Assembly (NCBI GenBank): GCA_027619975.1
Contig: JAQCGX010000022.1
Span: 1 to 54,080, forward strand
Direction of reading: 5' to 3'
Origin: Nitrospinota bacterium
GTDB lineage: Bacteria; Nitrospinota; Nitrospinia; Nitrospinales; VA-1
DNA: 54,080 bases
A program made the translations under genes and the position numbers. The notes under the pieces are model-generated. The model was not told where the DNA came from and did no database searches. It saw only the letters and a program-made list of their open reading frames with translations. This document shows, one piece after another, positions 44,188-53,585 of the stretch; within the stretch, counting starts at the first letter, position 1; each line of letters begins with the position of its first letter.

Positions 44188-44270
44188 TCCCCCTCACCTG
44201 AATCCTCTCCCTCAAAGGGGGAGAGGACGAATCTCCTTCTCCCCTTTGGGGAGAAGGCTGGGATGAGGGG
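44188..44270. repeat. Palindromic repeat between fliR and flhB
   Basis: The outer arms CCCCTCACC and GGATGAGGGG, with inner arms CCTCTCCCTCAAAGGGGGAGAGG and CTTCTCCCCTTTGGGGAGAAGG, form two hairpins inside a larger inverted repeat. It is REP/BIME-like, non-coding, and different from the families near 19.8 kb. It separates flhB from the preceding genes and could reduce read-through or stabilise the upstream mRNA. Confidence 0.75.
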
Positions 44271-44373
44271 CTATGTTCTGTTCTTTTGCTCTCTATATTG
44301 AGAGTTTGTAAATGAAGGAATCGATAAATGTCTATAATTTAGGGTTTCCCTTTTAAAGGTTTAGAAAAGAAAA

Positions 44374-45447
44374 GTGGCAGAAGAAAACAAAGACCAAAAA
44401 ACCGAAGAGGCATCGAGCAAGCGCGTCACGGATGCGGAGGGCAAGGGCAACTTTGCGCTCAGCAAGGAACTGACCTCGTCCTTCATTCTATTGGGGGCGA
44501 CGCTCTCCCTTTATGCTGTGGGGCAACAAGGGCCATTGAAAATGATGGTCTTGTGGCGTGCGCTCTTGTCTGAAGCGCATGTCTTTCAGTTGACCACAGA
44601 GGAATTGTACAAGGCGTTTGTTCTGGTCATGAAAAGCACCTTTTTTATTTTAAGCCCTATTCTTTTTACAATTATGATCGCGGGCATCATTGCCAACCTC
44701 ATTCAAACCCGTGGGTTGAAAATCTCAACGCATCCTCTCATCCCAAAGTTTAACAAGCTGAACCCTCTCAAAGGGTTTGGCAGAATATTTTCGAAAAACT
44801 CTTTGATGGAGCTTTTAAAATCTCTCTTCAAAGTTTTTATCGTTTCGGTCATTGCTTATCAAACCATAAAGGGGCATTGGGATGAAATTCCTCCTTTAAT
44901 GCATTTCGAAGTGGGGCAGATTTTGATATTTCTGGGGAAAGTGTCCCTGGAAATTATGATCAAGGTGTTGCTGGTCATGATTTTTCTTGCCCTGGTGGAT
45001 TATTTATTTCAAAAATACACCTATATGGAAAACCTGCGCATGAGCAAGCAGGAGGTGAAGGATGAAAGAAAGGAAACGGATGGCAATCCACAGATCAAAC
45101 AAAGGATTCGCCGCGCTCAAATGGAGATGGCTCGCAAGCGAATGATGAGCGCCGTTCCCCAAGCGGATGTTGTGGTCACCAACCCGACGCACCTTGCCAT
45201 AGCCATCAAATATGATATCGATAAATACGCGGCCCCCATTCTGGTGGCGAAAGGAGCCGGAGCCATCGCACAAAGAATCCGCTCCATTGCCGAGGAGCAT
45301 GGCATTCCAATCGTGGAGGACAAGCCTCTGGCCCGGGTTCTTCACAAGACGGTGGAAGTGGGGCAATTGATCCCCGCCAGCCTGTATAAGGCTGTTGCGG
45401 AAATTCTGGCTTATGTGTACCGCTTAAAAGGAAAATCCAACCTTTAA
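44374..45447 (+). CDS. flhB: Flagellar export switch protein FlhB
   Basis: Controls substrate-specificity switching during hook and filament export. Four helices are followed by a cytoplasmic domain containing the autocleavage motif NPTH (270-273, cleaved between N and P) in VVTNPTHLAIAIKYD. The start is GTG at 44374 (VAEENKDQKTEEASSKR) with a weak Shine-Dalgarno; the first hydrophobic segment follows at about 36-50. Length 357 is standard. flhA follows 46 bases later. Confidence 0.97.
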   Translation: MAEENKDQKTEEASSKRVTDAEGKGNFALSKELTSSFILLGATLSLYAVGQQGPLKMMVLWRALLSEAHVFQLTTEELYKAFVLVMKSTFFILSPILFTIMIAGIIANLIQTRGLKISTHPLIPKFNKLNPLKGFGRIFSKNSLMELLKSLFKVFIVSVIAYQTIKGHWDEIPPLMHFEVGQILIFLGKVSLEIMIKVLLVMIFLALVDYLFQKYTYMENLRMSKQEVKDERKETDGNPQIKQRIRRAQMEMARKRMMSAVPQADVVVTNPTHLAIAIKYDIDKYAAPILVAKGAGAIAQRIRSIAEEHGIPIVEDKPLARVLHKTVEVGQLIPASLYKAVAEILAYVYRLKGKSNL

Positions 45448-45493
45448 AAGTGGATGTAAAAAATAACTCAATCTGAAAATGGAAACTTGACAC

Positions 45494-47581
45494 ATGGCAA
45501 AGGTAAACCCTTTTAGCTTAATAATGGAGAGACCTCAGGAATTGGTCGTGGCTGTCGGAGTCGTGGGGATTCTGGCGGTTATGGTCATGCCGATTCCGAC
45601 TTTTTTTCTAGACATCCTGCTGTCCTTCAGTCTCACTTTCGCCATCATTATTTTACTGGTCTCTATTTTCATGCTGGAGCCTTTGGAATTTTCCATTTTC
45701 CCGTCTCTCCTGCTGATCGTGACCCTTTTACGCTTGTCACTCAACGTGGCCACCACCCGAATCATATTATTGCATGGCAGTGAAGGCCCTGCTTCAGCGG
45801 GACAGGTGATCGAATCCTTTGGTTCCTTTGTCGTTGGTGGAAATTATGCGGTCGGGACAGTTATTTTTATCATCCTGGTCATGATCAATTTCATCGTTAT
45901 TACTAAAGGTTCCGTCAGGACCTCGGAAGTCGCGGCGCGTTTTACCCTGGATGCGATTCCGGGAAAGCAGATGAGTATTGACGCCGATTTAAATGCAGGA
46001 ATTATCACCGATCAGGATGCCCGCCTTCGCAGGCAGACTCTGGAAAGGGAGGCCGATTTCTATGGGTCTATGGACGGTGCCATCCGGTTTGTACGGGGGG
46101 ATGCCATTGCCGGAATACTCATTACCCTGATTAACATCATCGGCGGGTTCAGTATAGGCGTGCTCCAGCAGGGCATGGATGTGGCGGAGGCTGCCCAGAA
46201 CTACACCTTGCTTACCATTGGCGACGGTCTGGTTTCGCAATTACCGGCGCTGGTAATTTCCACGGCGGCGGGTCTTGTGGTCACGCGTGCGGTTTCCGAT
46301 AAAAGTCTTCCCTACGAGCTCATGGGGCAGTTGCTCAATCAACCCTACGCATTTGTAATCGCTTCTGTATGCTTGTTATTTTTCGGTCTGATTCCCGGAC
46401 TGCCGCATTTTCCGTTTTTTCTGCTAAGCCTGCTTACCGGGATTGTAGCTTTTATCCGATTAAAAGATATCCAGACTAGTGATGCAAAAAAATTGAAAAA
46501 AATAGATGATGAAGCCAGGGCTCCCGTCCCGGAACGGGTGGAGTCCATCCTGCCTCTCGATATCATGGAGCTTGAGGTCGGGTATGAGCTGATTCCCCTG
46601 GTAGATGCGGACCGCAATGGCGAGCTTCTGGATCGTATCAAATCCATCCGCAGACAATTTGCCCTGGAGATGGGATTTATTGTTCCCCCATTGCATATCC
46701 GCGACAACCTGCAATTGAAAGCCAGTGATTATGCCATTGTGCTCAAGGGCGTGGAAGTGGCGAAAGGAAGTATCATGATGGGCCGTCTTTTGGCCATGAA
46801 CCCCGGAACAACGGAAAAGGAAATCGAAGGCATCAAAACCCAGGAACCGACTTTCGGATTGCCGGCGGTATGGATTCCTACCAGCGCCAAGCAGGAAGCG
46901 CAGATGGCCGGGTATACGGTCGTCGATCCCGCCACGGTGATCACCACTCATATCAAGGAAACCATCAAGCGCCATGGCCACGAACTTTTGGGCCGTCAGG
47001 AAGCCCAGGCTCTGATGGATAAGTTCAAGGAATCCAATCCCAAGGTGGTGGAGGAACTCATCCCCAACCTGCTCAGCCTGGGCAAAGTGCAAAAAGTGTT
47101 ACAGAATCTTCTGAAAGAGCAAATTACCATTCGCGATCTCCGTACCATTCTGGAGCAGTTGGCGGATTATGCTCCATCGACTCAGGATACGGATATTCTG
47201 ACTGAATTTGTCCGCCAGGCGCTGGCGCGGCCCATCACCAAACAGTATCAGTCGGCAGATGGAACCCTGTCCGTCATGACCCTGGACCGGGGGATCGAGG
47301 GCATCATCGAAGGGTCCATACAGAGAACGGAGTCGGTGTCTTTTCTGGCATTAGAACCCGGCATTGCAGAGAAACTATTGGCGAGGCTCAAAGAAGCTAT
47401 GGAAATATTGGCGCCCAGGCTGGAATCATCCCCGATTTTGTTGGCGTCGCCATCCATTCGTCTCCATCTGCGGCGATTTACAGAGAGATTCCTTCCGGAT
47501 CTGGTGATTTTGTCGCACAACGAAGTGACGCCTTCCGTTCAGATCAAGACGTTGCGAGTGGTGAATATCAATGCGAATTAG
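45494..47581 (+). CDS. flhA: Flagellar export apparatus protein FlhA
   Basis: A 695-residue export engine forming a nonamer. Eight helices lie in the first 330 residues. The FHIPEP signature is EVAARFTLDAIPGKQMSIDADLNAGIITDQDARLRR (shown as a motif region, about residues 140-176). The cytoplasmic domain from about 335 carries the DIMELEVGYELIPLVD segment and RLEVPVLSHNEVTP-like ending (LVILSHNEVTPSVQIKTL). Its last 11 bases overlap flhF. Confidence 0.97.
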   Translation: MAKVNPFSLIMERPQELVVAVGVVGILAVMVMPIPTFFLDILLSFSLTFAIIILLVSIFMLEPLEFSIFPSLLLIVTLLRLSLNVATTRIILLHGSEGPASAGQVIESFGSFVVGGNYAVGTVIFIILVMINFIVITKGSVRTSEVAARFTLDAIPGKQMSIDADLNAGIITDQDARLRRQTLEREADFYGSMDGAIRFVRGDAIAGILITLINIIGGFSIGVLQQGMDVAEAAQNYTLLTIGDGLVSQLPALVISTAAGLVVTRAVSDKSLPYELMGQLLNQPYAFVIASVCLLFFGLIPGLPHFPFFLLSLLTGIVAFIRLKDIQTSDAKKLKKIDDEARAPVPERVESILPLDIMELEVGYELIPLVDADRNGELLDRIKSIRRQFALEMGFIVPPLHIRDNLQLKASDYAIVLKGVEVAKGSIMMGRLLAMNPGTTEKEIEGIKTQEPTFGLPAVWIPTSAKQEAQMAGYTVVDPATVITTHIKETIKRHGHELLGRQEAQALMDKFKESNPKVVEELIPNLLSLGKVQKVLQNLLKEQITIRDLRTILEQLADYAPSTQDTDILTEFVRQALARPITKQYQSADGTLSVMTLDRGIEGIIEGSIQRTESVSFLALEPGIAEKLLARLKEAMEILAPRLESSPILLASPSIRLHLRRFTERFLPDLVILSHNEVTPSVQIKTLRVVNINAN

Positions 47582-48662
47582 AAAAATTTTGGCAAATAGT
47601 TATTCCGAGGCCCTGTCCAGGGTGAAGCAAGAACTTGGGGAGGATGCTCTGGTTTTAAGTACCCGTTCCCTGAAACCAGGCACGACTTTTGGCAAGGTGG
47701 GAAATTACGCCAGGGTGGAAATCACTGCGGCTTTTGAACCCCCAGAAAGTAAAGAACAAGTGGCTATCAAAAGTGGTCCCTGGAATGATGAGAAGACCCT
47801 TTCTTTAAAAGAGGACGACCTGGATCTGAAGACCCTGATATTTTCATTGTTGAGCCGGACGGAACGGGCGCAAACTATGGGGTTGAAAAGCCACCAGGTG
47901 GAATCGTATTCGCGTTTGGTGGCAGGGGGGGTGGACGAGCGGCTGGCATCCAAAATAATCGAAAAAGCCTCCAGGGGGAGTTCAGCGGATAACCGCAATT
48001 TCCGTTCGGAGCGTCAGGAAATTGTTGATCTGATGAAGCAGGTTCTGCTTTGTGATGGTGAAATCAAGCTGGAGGGGAAACGAACCAAAAAGGTGATTTT
48101 TGTCGGACCCACCGGAGCGGGGAAGACCACCACGATCGCCAAGATTGCTGCAGATTTTGCCTTGCGGAAGAAGAAAAAGGTGGCGATGGTGACTCTCGAC
48201 ACCTTCCGGATAGGAGCCATCGACCAATTGAAAACGTACGGGGAAATCATGGGAGTTCCGGTAGAAACAGTACGCAACTGCCAGGAACTAAAGGCACTTG
48301 TCCAGAAACATGCCGATAAGGATCTTCTTTTGATCGACACGATGGGGAAAAGTCATAAGGATAAGGCTTATTCAGGTCAACTCAAGGTGATGCTCAATGA
48401 GTTGGGGAGCGTGGAAACTCAATTGGTGCTGAGTGTCACGACTCAGGAAAAAATTTTGCAGGAGTCCATGAAACAATTTTCCATGTTGGGAATTGACCGC
48501 GTACTATTTACTAAACTGGATGAAGGAATGAGTTTTGGTTCGTTGTTTAATTTCTCACTGCGGACACGGATTCCTTTTTCTTATTTTACTACGGGACAGA
48601 GAGTTCCAGAGGACATTGAAATTGCCAACAAGGAAAAGGTAATTAAATTGATTTTTAATTAA
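47571..48662 (+). CDS. flhF: Flagellar biosynthesis GTPase FlhF
   Basis: SRP-family GTPase that places the flagellum. A basic N-terminal domain (MRIRKILANSYSEALSRVKQE) and helical N domain precede the G domain: GPTGAGKT (179-186), the DTFRIGAIDQLKTYG region, DTMGKS and TKLDEG. Length 363 is typical. It overlaps flhA by 11 bases and is followed by flhG, the usual pair for polar flagellation. With FlhG it implies one or few polar flagella. Confidence 0.96.
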   Translation: MRIRKILANSYSEALSRVKQELGEDALVLSTRSLKPGTTFGKVGNYARVEITAAFEPPESKEQVAIKSGPWNDEKTLSLKEDDLDLKTLIFSLLSRTERAQTMGLKSHQVESYSRLVAGGVDERLASKIIEKASRGSSADNRNFRSERQEIVDLMKQVLLCDGEIKLEGKRTKKVIFVGPTGAGKTTTIAKIAADFALRKKKKVAMVTLDTFRIGAIDQLKTYGEIMGVPVETVRNCQELKALVQKHADKDLLLIDTMGKSHKDKAYSGQLKVMLNELGSVETQLVLSVTTQEKILQESMKQFSMLGIDRVLFTKLDEGMSFGSLFNFSLRTRIPFSYFTTGQRVPEDIEIANKEKVIKLIFN

Positions 48663-48689
48663 ATTCCATATAGATTGGGGAACGAAAAC

Positions 48690-49556
48690 TTGGCTTTTGG
48701 AGATCAGGCATCCACGTTAAAAAAAATTGTACGCAATGAAATGAGAAACTCATCCCTCAGGGTGATGGCTGTGAGTAGCGGTAAGGGTGGTGTTGGAAAA
48801 ACCAACATTGTCGCTAACCTGGCTTACGCACTCTCAAAAAGAGGCAAGAAGGTATTGGTCGTTGATGCAGACCTTGGCCTTAACAATATCGATATTCTGC
48901 TCGGTTTGACGCCCAAATATCATATCGGGCATGTGTTGTCGGGCGAGAAAAATGTTGAGGATATCATCGTCAAAGGGCCCGGAGGCCTTACTGTCCTTCC
49001 CGCAGGCGATGGTCTGCAGGAGCTGACTCAGCTGGAAAGCGAGAAGAAGATGCTTCTCATGGACGAGTTGGACAAGATCAGCTCAGGCTACGATTTTCTC
49101 TTTTTCGATACCGGCGCCGGAATATCCGCCAATGTCACGTATTTTTGTAGCGCCGCCCATGAAATTATCCTGGTCGCCACCACAGAACCCACCTCATTGA
49201 CGGATGTGTACGCCTTGATTAAAGTCTTGCATCAAAAGCACGCACAAAAACATTTCCGGCTCGTCATCAACGCCGTGAGTTCGGAAAGAGAAGCGCAATC
49301 CGTATTTCGTAATTTATCTGCCGTGACGGATAAGTTTTTAAGAAACGTATCTGTAGAATACCTTGGTTTTATTTTGTCCGACCCCAATGTTCCCAGGGCC
49401 GTTCGCCAGCAAAAGGCTGTGATGGATTTATACCCGTACTCAAAATTCAGCCAATGCCTCCATACGCTAGCGGAAAAAATTGATTATGAAAAAAGGCTGG
49501 AAACGGTAGAGGGCGACCGTCCTTTCTTTTGGAAAAGTACGTTCCAAATCCAATGA
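48690..49556 (+). CDS. flhG: Flagellum number regulator FlhG (MinD-like ATPase)
   Basis: Deviant Walker A ATPase GKGGVGKTNI (31-40 of this start), VDADLGLNNIDILLGL and FFDTGAGI. It represses flagellum number together with FlhF. An upstream TTG (48675) is also in frame, but the TTG at 48690 is preceded by GGGGA eight bases away and gives the family-like N terminus (AFGDQASTLKKIVRN). The C terminus overlaps the next ORF by four bases (ATGA). Length is about 288. Confidence 0.94.
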   Translation: MAFGDQASTLKKIVRNEMRNSSLRVMAVSSGKGGVGKTNIVANLAYALSKRGKKVLVVDADLGLNNIDILLGLTPKYHIGHVLSGEKNVEDIIVKGPGGLTVLPAGDGLQELTQLESEKKMLLMDELDKISSGYDFLFFDTGAGISANVTYFCSAAHEIILVATTEPTSLTDVYALIKVLHQKHAQKHFRLVINAVSSEREAQSVFRNLSAVTDKFLRNVSVEYLGFILSDPNVPRAVRQQKAVMDLYPYSKFSQCLHTLAEKIDYEKRLETVEGDRPFFWKSTFQIQ

Positions 49557-49795
49557 CTAAGTTTCAAATTAAAAAAATGGCCGTATCCTTTGCCCTTTTG
49601 TCCTTTGCAGTTCTGGCGTTTGGGAGTGTATTCAGTGGTTCCCGGTTGACGACTGCATTTGTCCGGGGGATAGAAGCCGCTTTGCTTTTTGGAGGCGTCG
49701 CCTGGGCTTTGGGTTCTATGATAATGCAGGATACGGATGAAAAACCCCAGGATGAGAAAATCCCCAAGGAAGCTAATCTGGATGAACCAGTTTGA
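49553..49795 (+). CDS. Small two-helix membrane protein between flhG and fliA
   Basis: From ATG 49553, inside the flhG stop (ATGA), an 80-residue protein: MTKFQIKKMAVSFALLSFAV and a second helix around GIEAALLFGGVAWALGSMI, then an acidic tail (QDTDEKPQDEKIPKEANLDEP). There is no recognisable family. The tight overlap and 24-base gap to fliA indicate cotranscription. An upstream in-frame ATG (49529) is inside flhG and is less likely. Confidence 0.6.
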   Translation: MTKFQIKKMAVSFALLSFAVLAFGSVFSGSRLTTAFVRGIEAALLFGGVAWALGSMIMQDTDEKPQDEKIPKEANLDEPV

Positions 49796-49819
49796 AAAAA
49801 GTAACGAAAGAATTTTTGA

Positions 49820-50617
49820 ATGGCTGAAAAACCCCATGTAATAACGAAACCAGGTGGTTCAGGAAAGCCTCAGGTTTTGCAGGAAATCGAAATTTCCCAC
49901 GAAAACCGGGATGAGGTTAACCAGGAATATGGGCCAATGATCAAGTATGTCGCCAATCGTATTGCGATGCGCCTGCCGCCTCATATTGAGGTCGATGATT
50001 TGATCAGCGTCGGTGTTTTGGGTTTGATCGATGCGATTAAGAAATATGATCCCGGCCGTGGGGCCAAGTTTAAAACTTATGCCGAATTTCGGGTGCGGGG
50101 AGCGATCCTTGATGAACTCCGCTCAATGGACTGGGTTCCCCGCTCGGTCAGACAAAAAGCCGCCTCTTTGGATGCCGTCGTCCAAAAAATGCAAAGCAAG
50201 CTGGGACGGCCCCCTGAAGACGATGAGGTGGCCGCCGAGATGGGTATGGAAATGGATGATTATTTTGATGTCCTTAATGAAACCCGAAGCATGCCGGTTC
50301 TGAGTCTTGAGGATCTTGGTATCGCAAAAGATACGGGAGAGCAGCAAAGTCTTCTGGACTGTCTGGCAGGGAAGGGGGACGCCGATCCGCAGACGCAACA
50401 CCGTCTCACTGAGCTGAAAGAAATCATTGCCAAAGCTATCGACCAGCTTCCCGAGAAAGAAAAATTTATGATTTCTTTATATTATTATGAAGAACTCACC
50501 ATGCGGGAAATTGGCGAGGTTCTTAGTATTACAGAATCCCGAGTTTCGCAGATTCACTCCAAAGCGGTATTTCGCCTTAGAACCAAACTCAAATCCTTGA
50601 TCGCCGAAGAAATGTAG
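49820..50617 (+). CDS. fliA: Flagellar sigma factor FliA (sigma-28)
   Basis: A 265-residue sigma-70 family factor of the FliA/WhiG group. Region 2 is seen in YVANRIAMRLPPHIEVDDLISVGVLGLIDAIKKYDP, KFKTYAEFRVRGAILDELRSMDWVPRSVR; region 3 follows, and region 4 ends with LTMREIGEVLSITESRVSQIHSKAVFRL. It directs late flagellar genes (filament, chemotaxis). It is the last gene of the operon and converges with the acyltransferase gene 12 bases away. It shows that sigma-28 and sigma-54 both work in this organism. Confidence 0.96.
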   Translation: MAEKPHVITKPGGSGKPQVLQEIEISHENRDEVNQEYGPMIKYVANRIAMRLPPHIEVDDLISVGVLGLIDAIKKYDPGRGAKFKTYAEFRVRGAILDELRSMDWVPRSVRQKAASLDAVVQKMQSKLGRPPEDDEVAAEMGMEMDDYFDVLNETRSMPVLSLEDLGIAKDTGEQQSLLDCLAGKGDADPQTQHRLTELKEIIAKAIDQLPEKEKFMISLYYYEELTMREIGEVLSITESRVSQIHSKAVFRLRTKLKSLIAEEM

Positions 50618-50629
50618 CCTCTTCTTGAT

Positions 50630-51571
50630 TTAATAGATTTTATTTCCTCTTTCCTCTGGTGGCCGGGTTTTCCAGCGACGGTGCACCCACATCCAATTCT
50701 CCGGGTGTTTCCTGACCACGGACTCGATGACTTTTTGGCATTCCTGAGTCCAGCTTAAAACGTCTTCTTCTTTATTTCCGGTTTTTTCCAGCTTCAGCTC
50801 GGGTTGAATTTCTATTGTGTAGGTGCCATTGCTATTGGGATGAACAAAGATGGGCAGGATAGGGGTGTTCATTTTGTAGCTCAATAAGGCGACAGACCGG
50901 GCAGTGGCCGCCTTTTTCCCAAAAAAATCGACAAAAACGCCGCCCACAGCGGTATTTTGATCCATCATCACCGCGACGCAGGAATTGTTTTTTAAAGCGC
51001 GGACGATCTTGAGAGGGGAGTCGTCCCGAAAAAATATGCCGTTGCCGGAGCGGGTTCTAAAATCGCAAGTGGCTTTTTCCAAATACGGGTTGTCCTGTCG
51101 CCTGACAATGGAGTATAGGTGCATGGCTCCAATATAGCCGTTGTACATCGCCATGGCTTCCCAGTTACCGTAGTGGGCCATCAGGATAAATGCCCCTTTG
51201 TTCTTTTGTAAACAATCGGTAAGAATGTGCAGGTTTTCTGGAACCTCTGGAAACAGTAGGTAGGTGCGTTTTTTGGTGTCGTGCTGGAGCCACAGGCACT
51301 GCAGGGCGGAAATCGTCATCTGCATGAAGGATTGGCGGATGATCTGTTTTTTTTCCTGCTGTGATTTTGAATCTGCAAAGGCGATATCGAGATTGGTCAT
51401 GGCGACTTGAATTCTCTTCTCAGAAAATACGTGGAGCAACCTGCCCAGAGTTCGGCCAATATGATAAACCCCACAGGCAGAAAAAGGGCGGACGGCGAGG
51501 GAAAGGAGTTCCATTCCTCCATACTCGACAAGATGCCTTAGCTTATTGAGGAATGTTTTTTTTCTGGACAT
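50630..51571 (-). CDS. Lysophospholipid acyltransferase, LpxL/HtrB-like
   Basis: A 313-residue membrane-associated acyltransferase with the HX4E catalytic motif H133-YGNW-E138 (MAHYGNWEAMAMY), a DQNTAVGGVFVDFFGKKAA acceptor-site segment and a hydrophobic N terminus. It most resembles lipid A late acyltransferases (LpxL/LpxM group), which supports an LPS-bearing envelope. The exact acyl donor and position are not known. The gene is transcribed opposite to fliA. Confidence 0.9.
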   Translation of the reverse strand: MSRKKTFLNKLRHLVEYGGMELLSLAVRPFSACGVYHIGRTLGRLLHVFSEKRIQVAMTNLDIAFADSKSQQEKKQIIRQSFMQMTISALQCLWLQHDTKKRTYLLFPEVPENLHILTDCLQKNKGAFILMAHYGNWEAMAMYNGYIGAMHLYSIVRRQDNPYLEKATCDFRTRSGNGIFFRDDSPLKIVRALKNNSCVAVMMDQNTAVGGVFVDFFGKKAATARSVALLSYKMNTPILPIFVHPNSNGTYTIEIQPELKLEKTGNKEEDVLSWTQECQKVIESVVRKHPENWMWVHRRWKTRPPEERGNKIY

Positions 51572-51675
51572 GATCCGTGAGGTTTCAAGGTGTTGGGTAA
51601 TGGCTGGCGGACAACCATGAGTTCTAACGGATTAAAGGAGCGCATTCTGAGATTCACGGATAGCGAAGTGTGTTC

Positions 51676-52053
51676 TTAACTTTCTGCGATGGCTTGAGCT
51701 ATGGCGTAATTGTTGTCATGCGACAGGGAAATATGGATGGTTTTGATTTCTAATTGCTTCGCTATTTCTTTCCCTTTTCCGGACAAAGTTACCAGAGGTT
51801 TTCCGGTTTTCGTATTGGTGACCTCAATGTCCTTGAAAGATACTTCCTGGTCCATTCCTGTTCCCAGACATTTCATCACGGCTTCCTTGGCGGCAAAACG
51901 GGCGGCAAAATGGATGCTGGGTTCGGCCCTCGCTTGACAATAAAGGATTTCGTTCGCTGTGAAAATCTTTTCTTCAAACCGGGTCGCATATTTTTCCAGG
52001 GACTTTTTTATTCGGGCCACTTCGACGATGTCTACTCCTGTTCCGATGATCAT
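51676..52053 (-). CDS. acpS: Holo-[acyl-carrier-protein] synthase
   Basis: 4'-phosphopantetheinyl transferase that charges ACP. A short (125-residue) family member with Mg-binding D8 in GVDIVEVARI and E57 in RFAAKEAVMKCLGTG, and the ending HISLSHDNNYAIAQAI. It is in the same direction as the upstream tsaC and purE genes but 73 bases away. Confidence 0.96.
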   Translation of the reverse strand: MIIGTGVDIVEVARIKKSLEKYATRFEEKIFTANEILYCQARAEPSIHFAARFAAKEAVMKCLGTGMDQEVSFKDIEVTNTKTGKPLVTLSGKGKEIAKQLEIKTIHISLSHDNNYAIAQAIAES

Positions 52054-52126
52054 AAAAGGTTCCGGGTATCAAAGAGAATCTGAGAAAATCGTATTATTGC
52101 AAATCCAGTGAACTGAAACCAATCCT

Positions 52127-52789
52127 TTATTGGGGAACAGAAATGCAGGGCATTTCCAGGGCCGTTTCGATTTCTTCCCTGGACATCGCCCCATTTCGAA
52201 CGATGAGGGGAGGCGACAGGGCTACGTCCAGAACGGTGGATTCCTTTCCACTGGTTGCGGGGCCTCCGTCGATAATCAGGTCCACCTGGGACCCGAGCGT
52301 TTCCTGTACTTCTTCCGCAGTCGTGGCATTTGCAGATCCGCTGATATTGGCGCTGGTCGCGGTTATGGGATAACCAATTCCTGCCAAGAGTTTGCGGACC
52401 TGTTCATTACCCGGCTGACGGATTCCTATTTTACCTGTATTTGCAGTCAACTGGGTCGGCAAATGAGGGTGGGCGGAAAATAAAATCGTTAACGGGCCCG
52501 GCCAAAGTTTCTTGATTAAAATTTTTGCTGTTGGATTAATTTCCAAGGCCAGAATACTCACCTGATGGATGGTGCTAATTAATACCAGCAACGGTTTATC
52601 TTCCGGCCTTTGCTTGATTTTAAAAATCCTGGAAAGGGCTTTTTTGTGGAAAGGATTGGCTCCAAGACCGTAAAAAGTATCGGTTGGAAAAGCGATCACT
52701 CCCCCAAGGTTGAGGACCCGTTTTATTTTTACGACTTGAGCCTGGAAAACGGTCTCGTTATCGAAGTCAATCTTTATTATTTTGGGCAT
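52127..52789 (-). CDS. tsaC: L-threonylcarbamoyladenylate synthase
   Basis: Makes the activated threonylcarbamoyl used for t6A37 in tRNA. A 220-residue YrdC/Sua5-domain protein with the N-terminal GGVIAFPTDTFYGLGANPF and KIKQRPEDKPLLVLI (substrate-binding). The PGNEQVRKLLAGIGYPITATSANISGSANATT core and DLIIDGGPATSGKESTVLDV complete it. It lacks the extra Sua5 C-terminal domain, so tsaC fits better than tsaC2/sua5. It overlaps purE by 23 bases. Confidence 0.94.
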   Translation of the reverse strand: MPKIIKIDFDNETVFQAQVVKIKRVLNLGGVIAFPTDTFYGLGANPFHKKALSRIFKIKQRPEDKPLLVLISTIHQVSILALEINPTAKILIKKLWPGPLTILFSAHPHLPTQLTANTGKIGIRQPGNEQVRKLLAGIGYPITATSANISGSANATTAEEVQETLGSQVDLIIDGGPATSGKESTVLDVALSPPLIVRNGAMSREEIETALEMPCISVPQ

Positions 52790-53285
52790 GAGCGGTTTGG
52801 ATCTTACGGCTTTTGATTTCCACTTCTTTGGCTTGATATTTTTTGTATTGAATTAGTTTTGAGCGCAGCTTGCTGTCTTCCAGCGCCAGTATTTGAACGG
52901 CAAGAAGGCCTGCGTTTTTGGCTCCGGATTTTCCGATGCCCATCGTTGCGACCGGCACGCCTCCTGGCATTTGCGAGGTTGACAATAGAGCATCCAGACC
53001 TTTGTGGGGGCTGGAATCCACAGGGACGCCAATAACCGGTAATACGCTCTCGGCGGCGATCGATCCCGCGAGATGGGCTGCGGCTCCTGCGCCTGCGATC
53101 AAAATTTTAACGCCATTTTTTTCTGCTTTTTTGACGTAACTTCTCGTTCGAGACGGGGACCTGTGGGCTGAGGACACAAGAATCTCATGCTCCACGCCGA
53201 ATTGCTTCAGAATGTTGCTGGTTTCTTCCATGACTGGAAAATCTGAATCGCTGCCCATGATGATACCGACAAGTGGTTTGCTCAA
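52767..53285 (-). CDS. purE: N5-carboxyaminoimidazole ribonucleotide mutase
   Basis: Class I PurE of purine synthesis. The 172 residues contain GSDSDFPVME (11-20), the catalytic SAHRSPSR (H41), GAGAAAHLAGSIAAESVLPVIGVPV and LLSTSQMPGGVPVATMGIG. A C-terminal basic tail (KYQAKEVEIKSRK) is longer than the usual end. It heads the purE-tsaC pair (overlapping by 23 bases); purK is not in the window. Confidence 0.97.
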   Translation of the reverse strand: MSKPLVGIIMGSDSDFPVMEETSNILKQFGVEHEILVSSAHRSPSRTRSYVKKAEKNGVKILIAGAGAAAHLAGSIAAESVLPVIGVPVDSSPHKGLDALLSTSQMPGGVPVATMGIGKSGAKNAGLLAVQILALEDSKLRSKLIQYKKYQAKEVEIKSRKIQTAHAQNNKD

Positions 53286-53585
53286 TCCGGGAGTCTCCTC
53301 AAATGAATGTTGGTTATTTAATACCCAGAGACAGGGGTGGAACTGAATTTATAGCAAGTTTTTTCCGGGGGATCAAGGAAGGACTCCAACCCAGGTGATA
53401 TCAGTTCAGTTTTTTTCGTGACCGTTAAGTCAAAAAACGGAATTTACAAGTGGACTTGAAAGAAACGCGTATTGTTTCTTACTAAAAATCAAACCTGAAA
53501 AATTTGTTTTACTAGGAAGTTTGTGCATAATCAAATGGTATTTTTTGGTAAGTCTAAAAATTATTGATAACACTGGCAGATATAC
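53286..53585. other. Intergenic region purE / receiver protein
   Basis: A 300-base AT-rich gap between divergent genes. I see no coding frame, no stable hairpin and no recognisable promoter motif strong enough to name; the promoters of both genes must lie here. Confidence 0.5.

Noticed and set aside
46460-47092. 210-residue minus-strand open frame inside flhA
   Set aside because: Antisense to flhA, without motif or start site.
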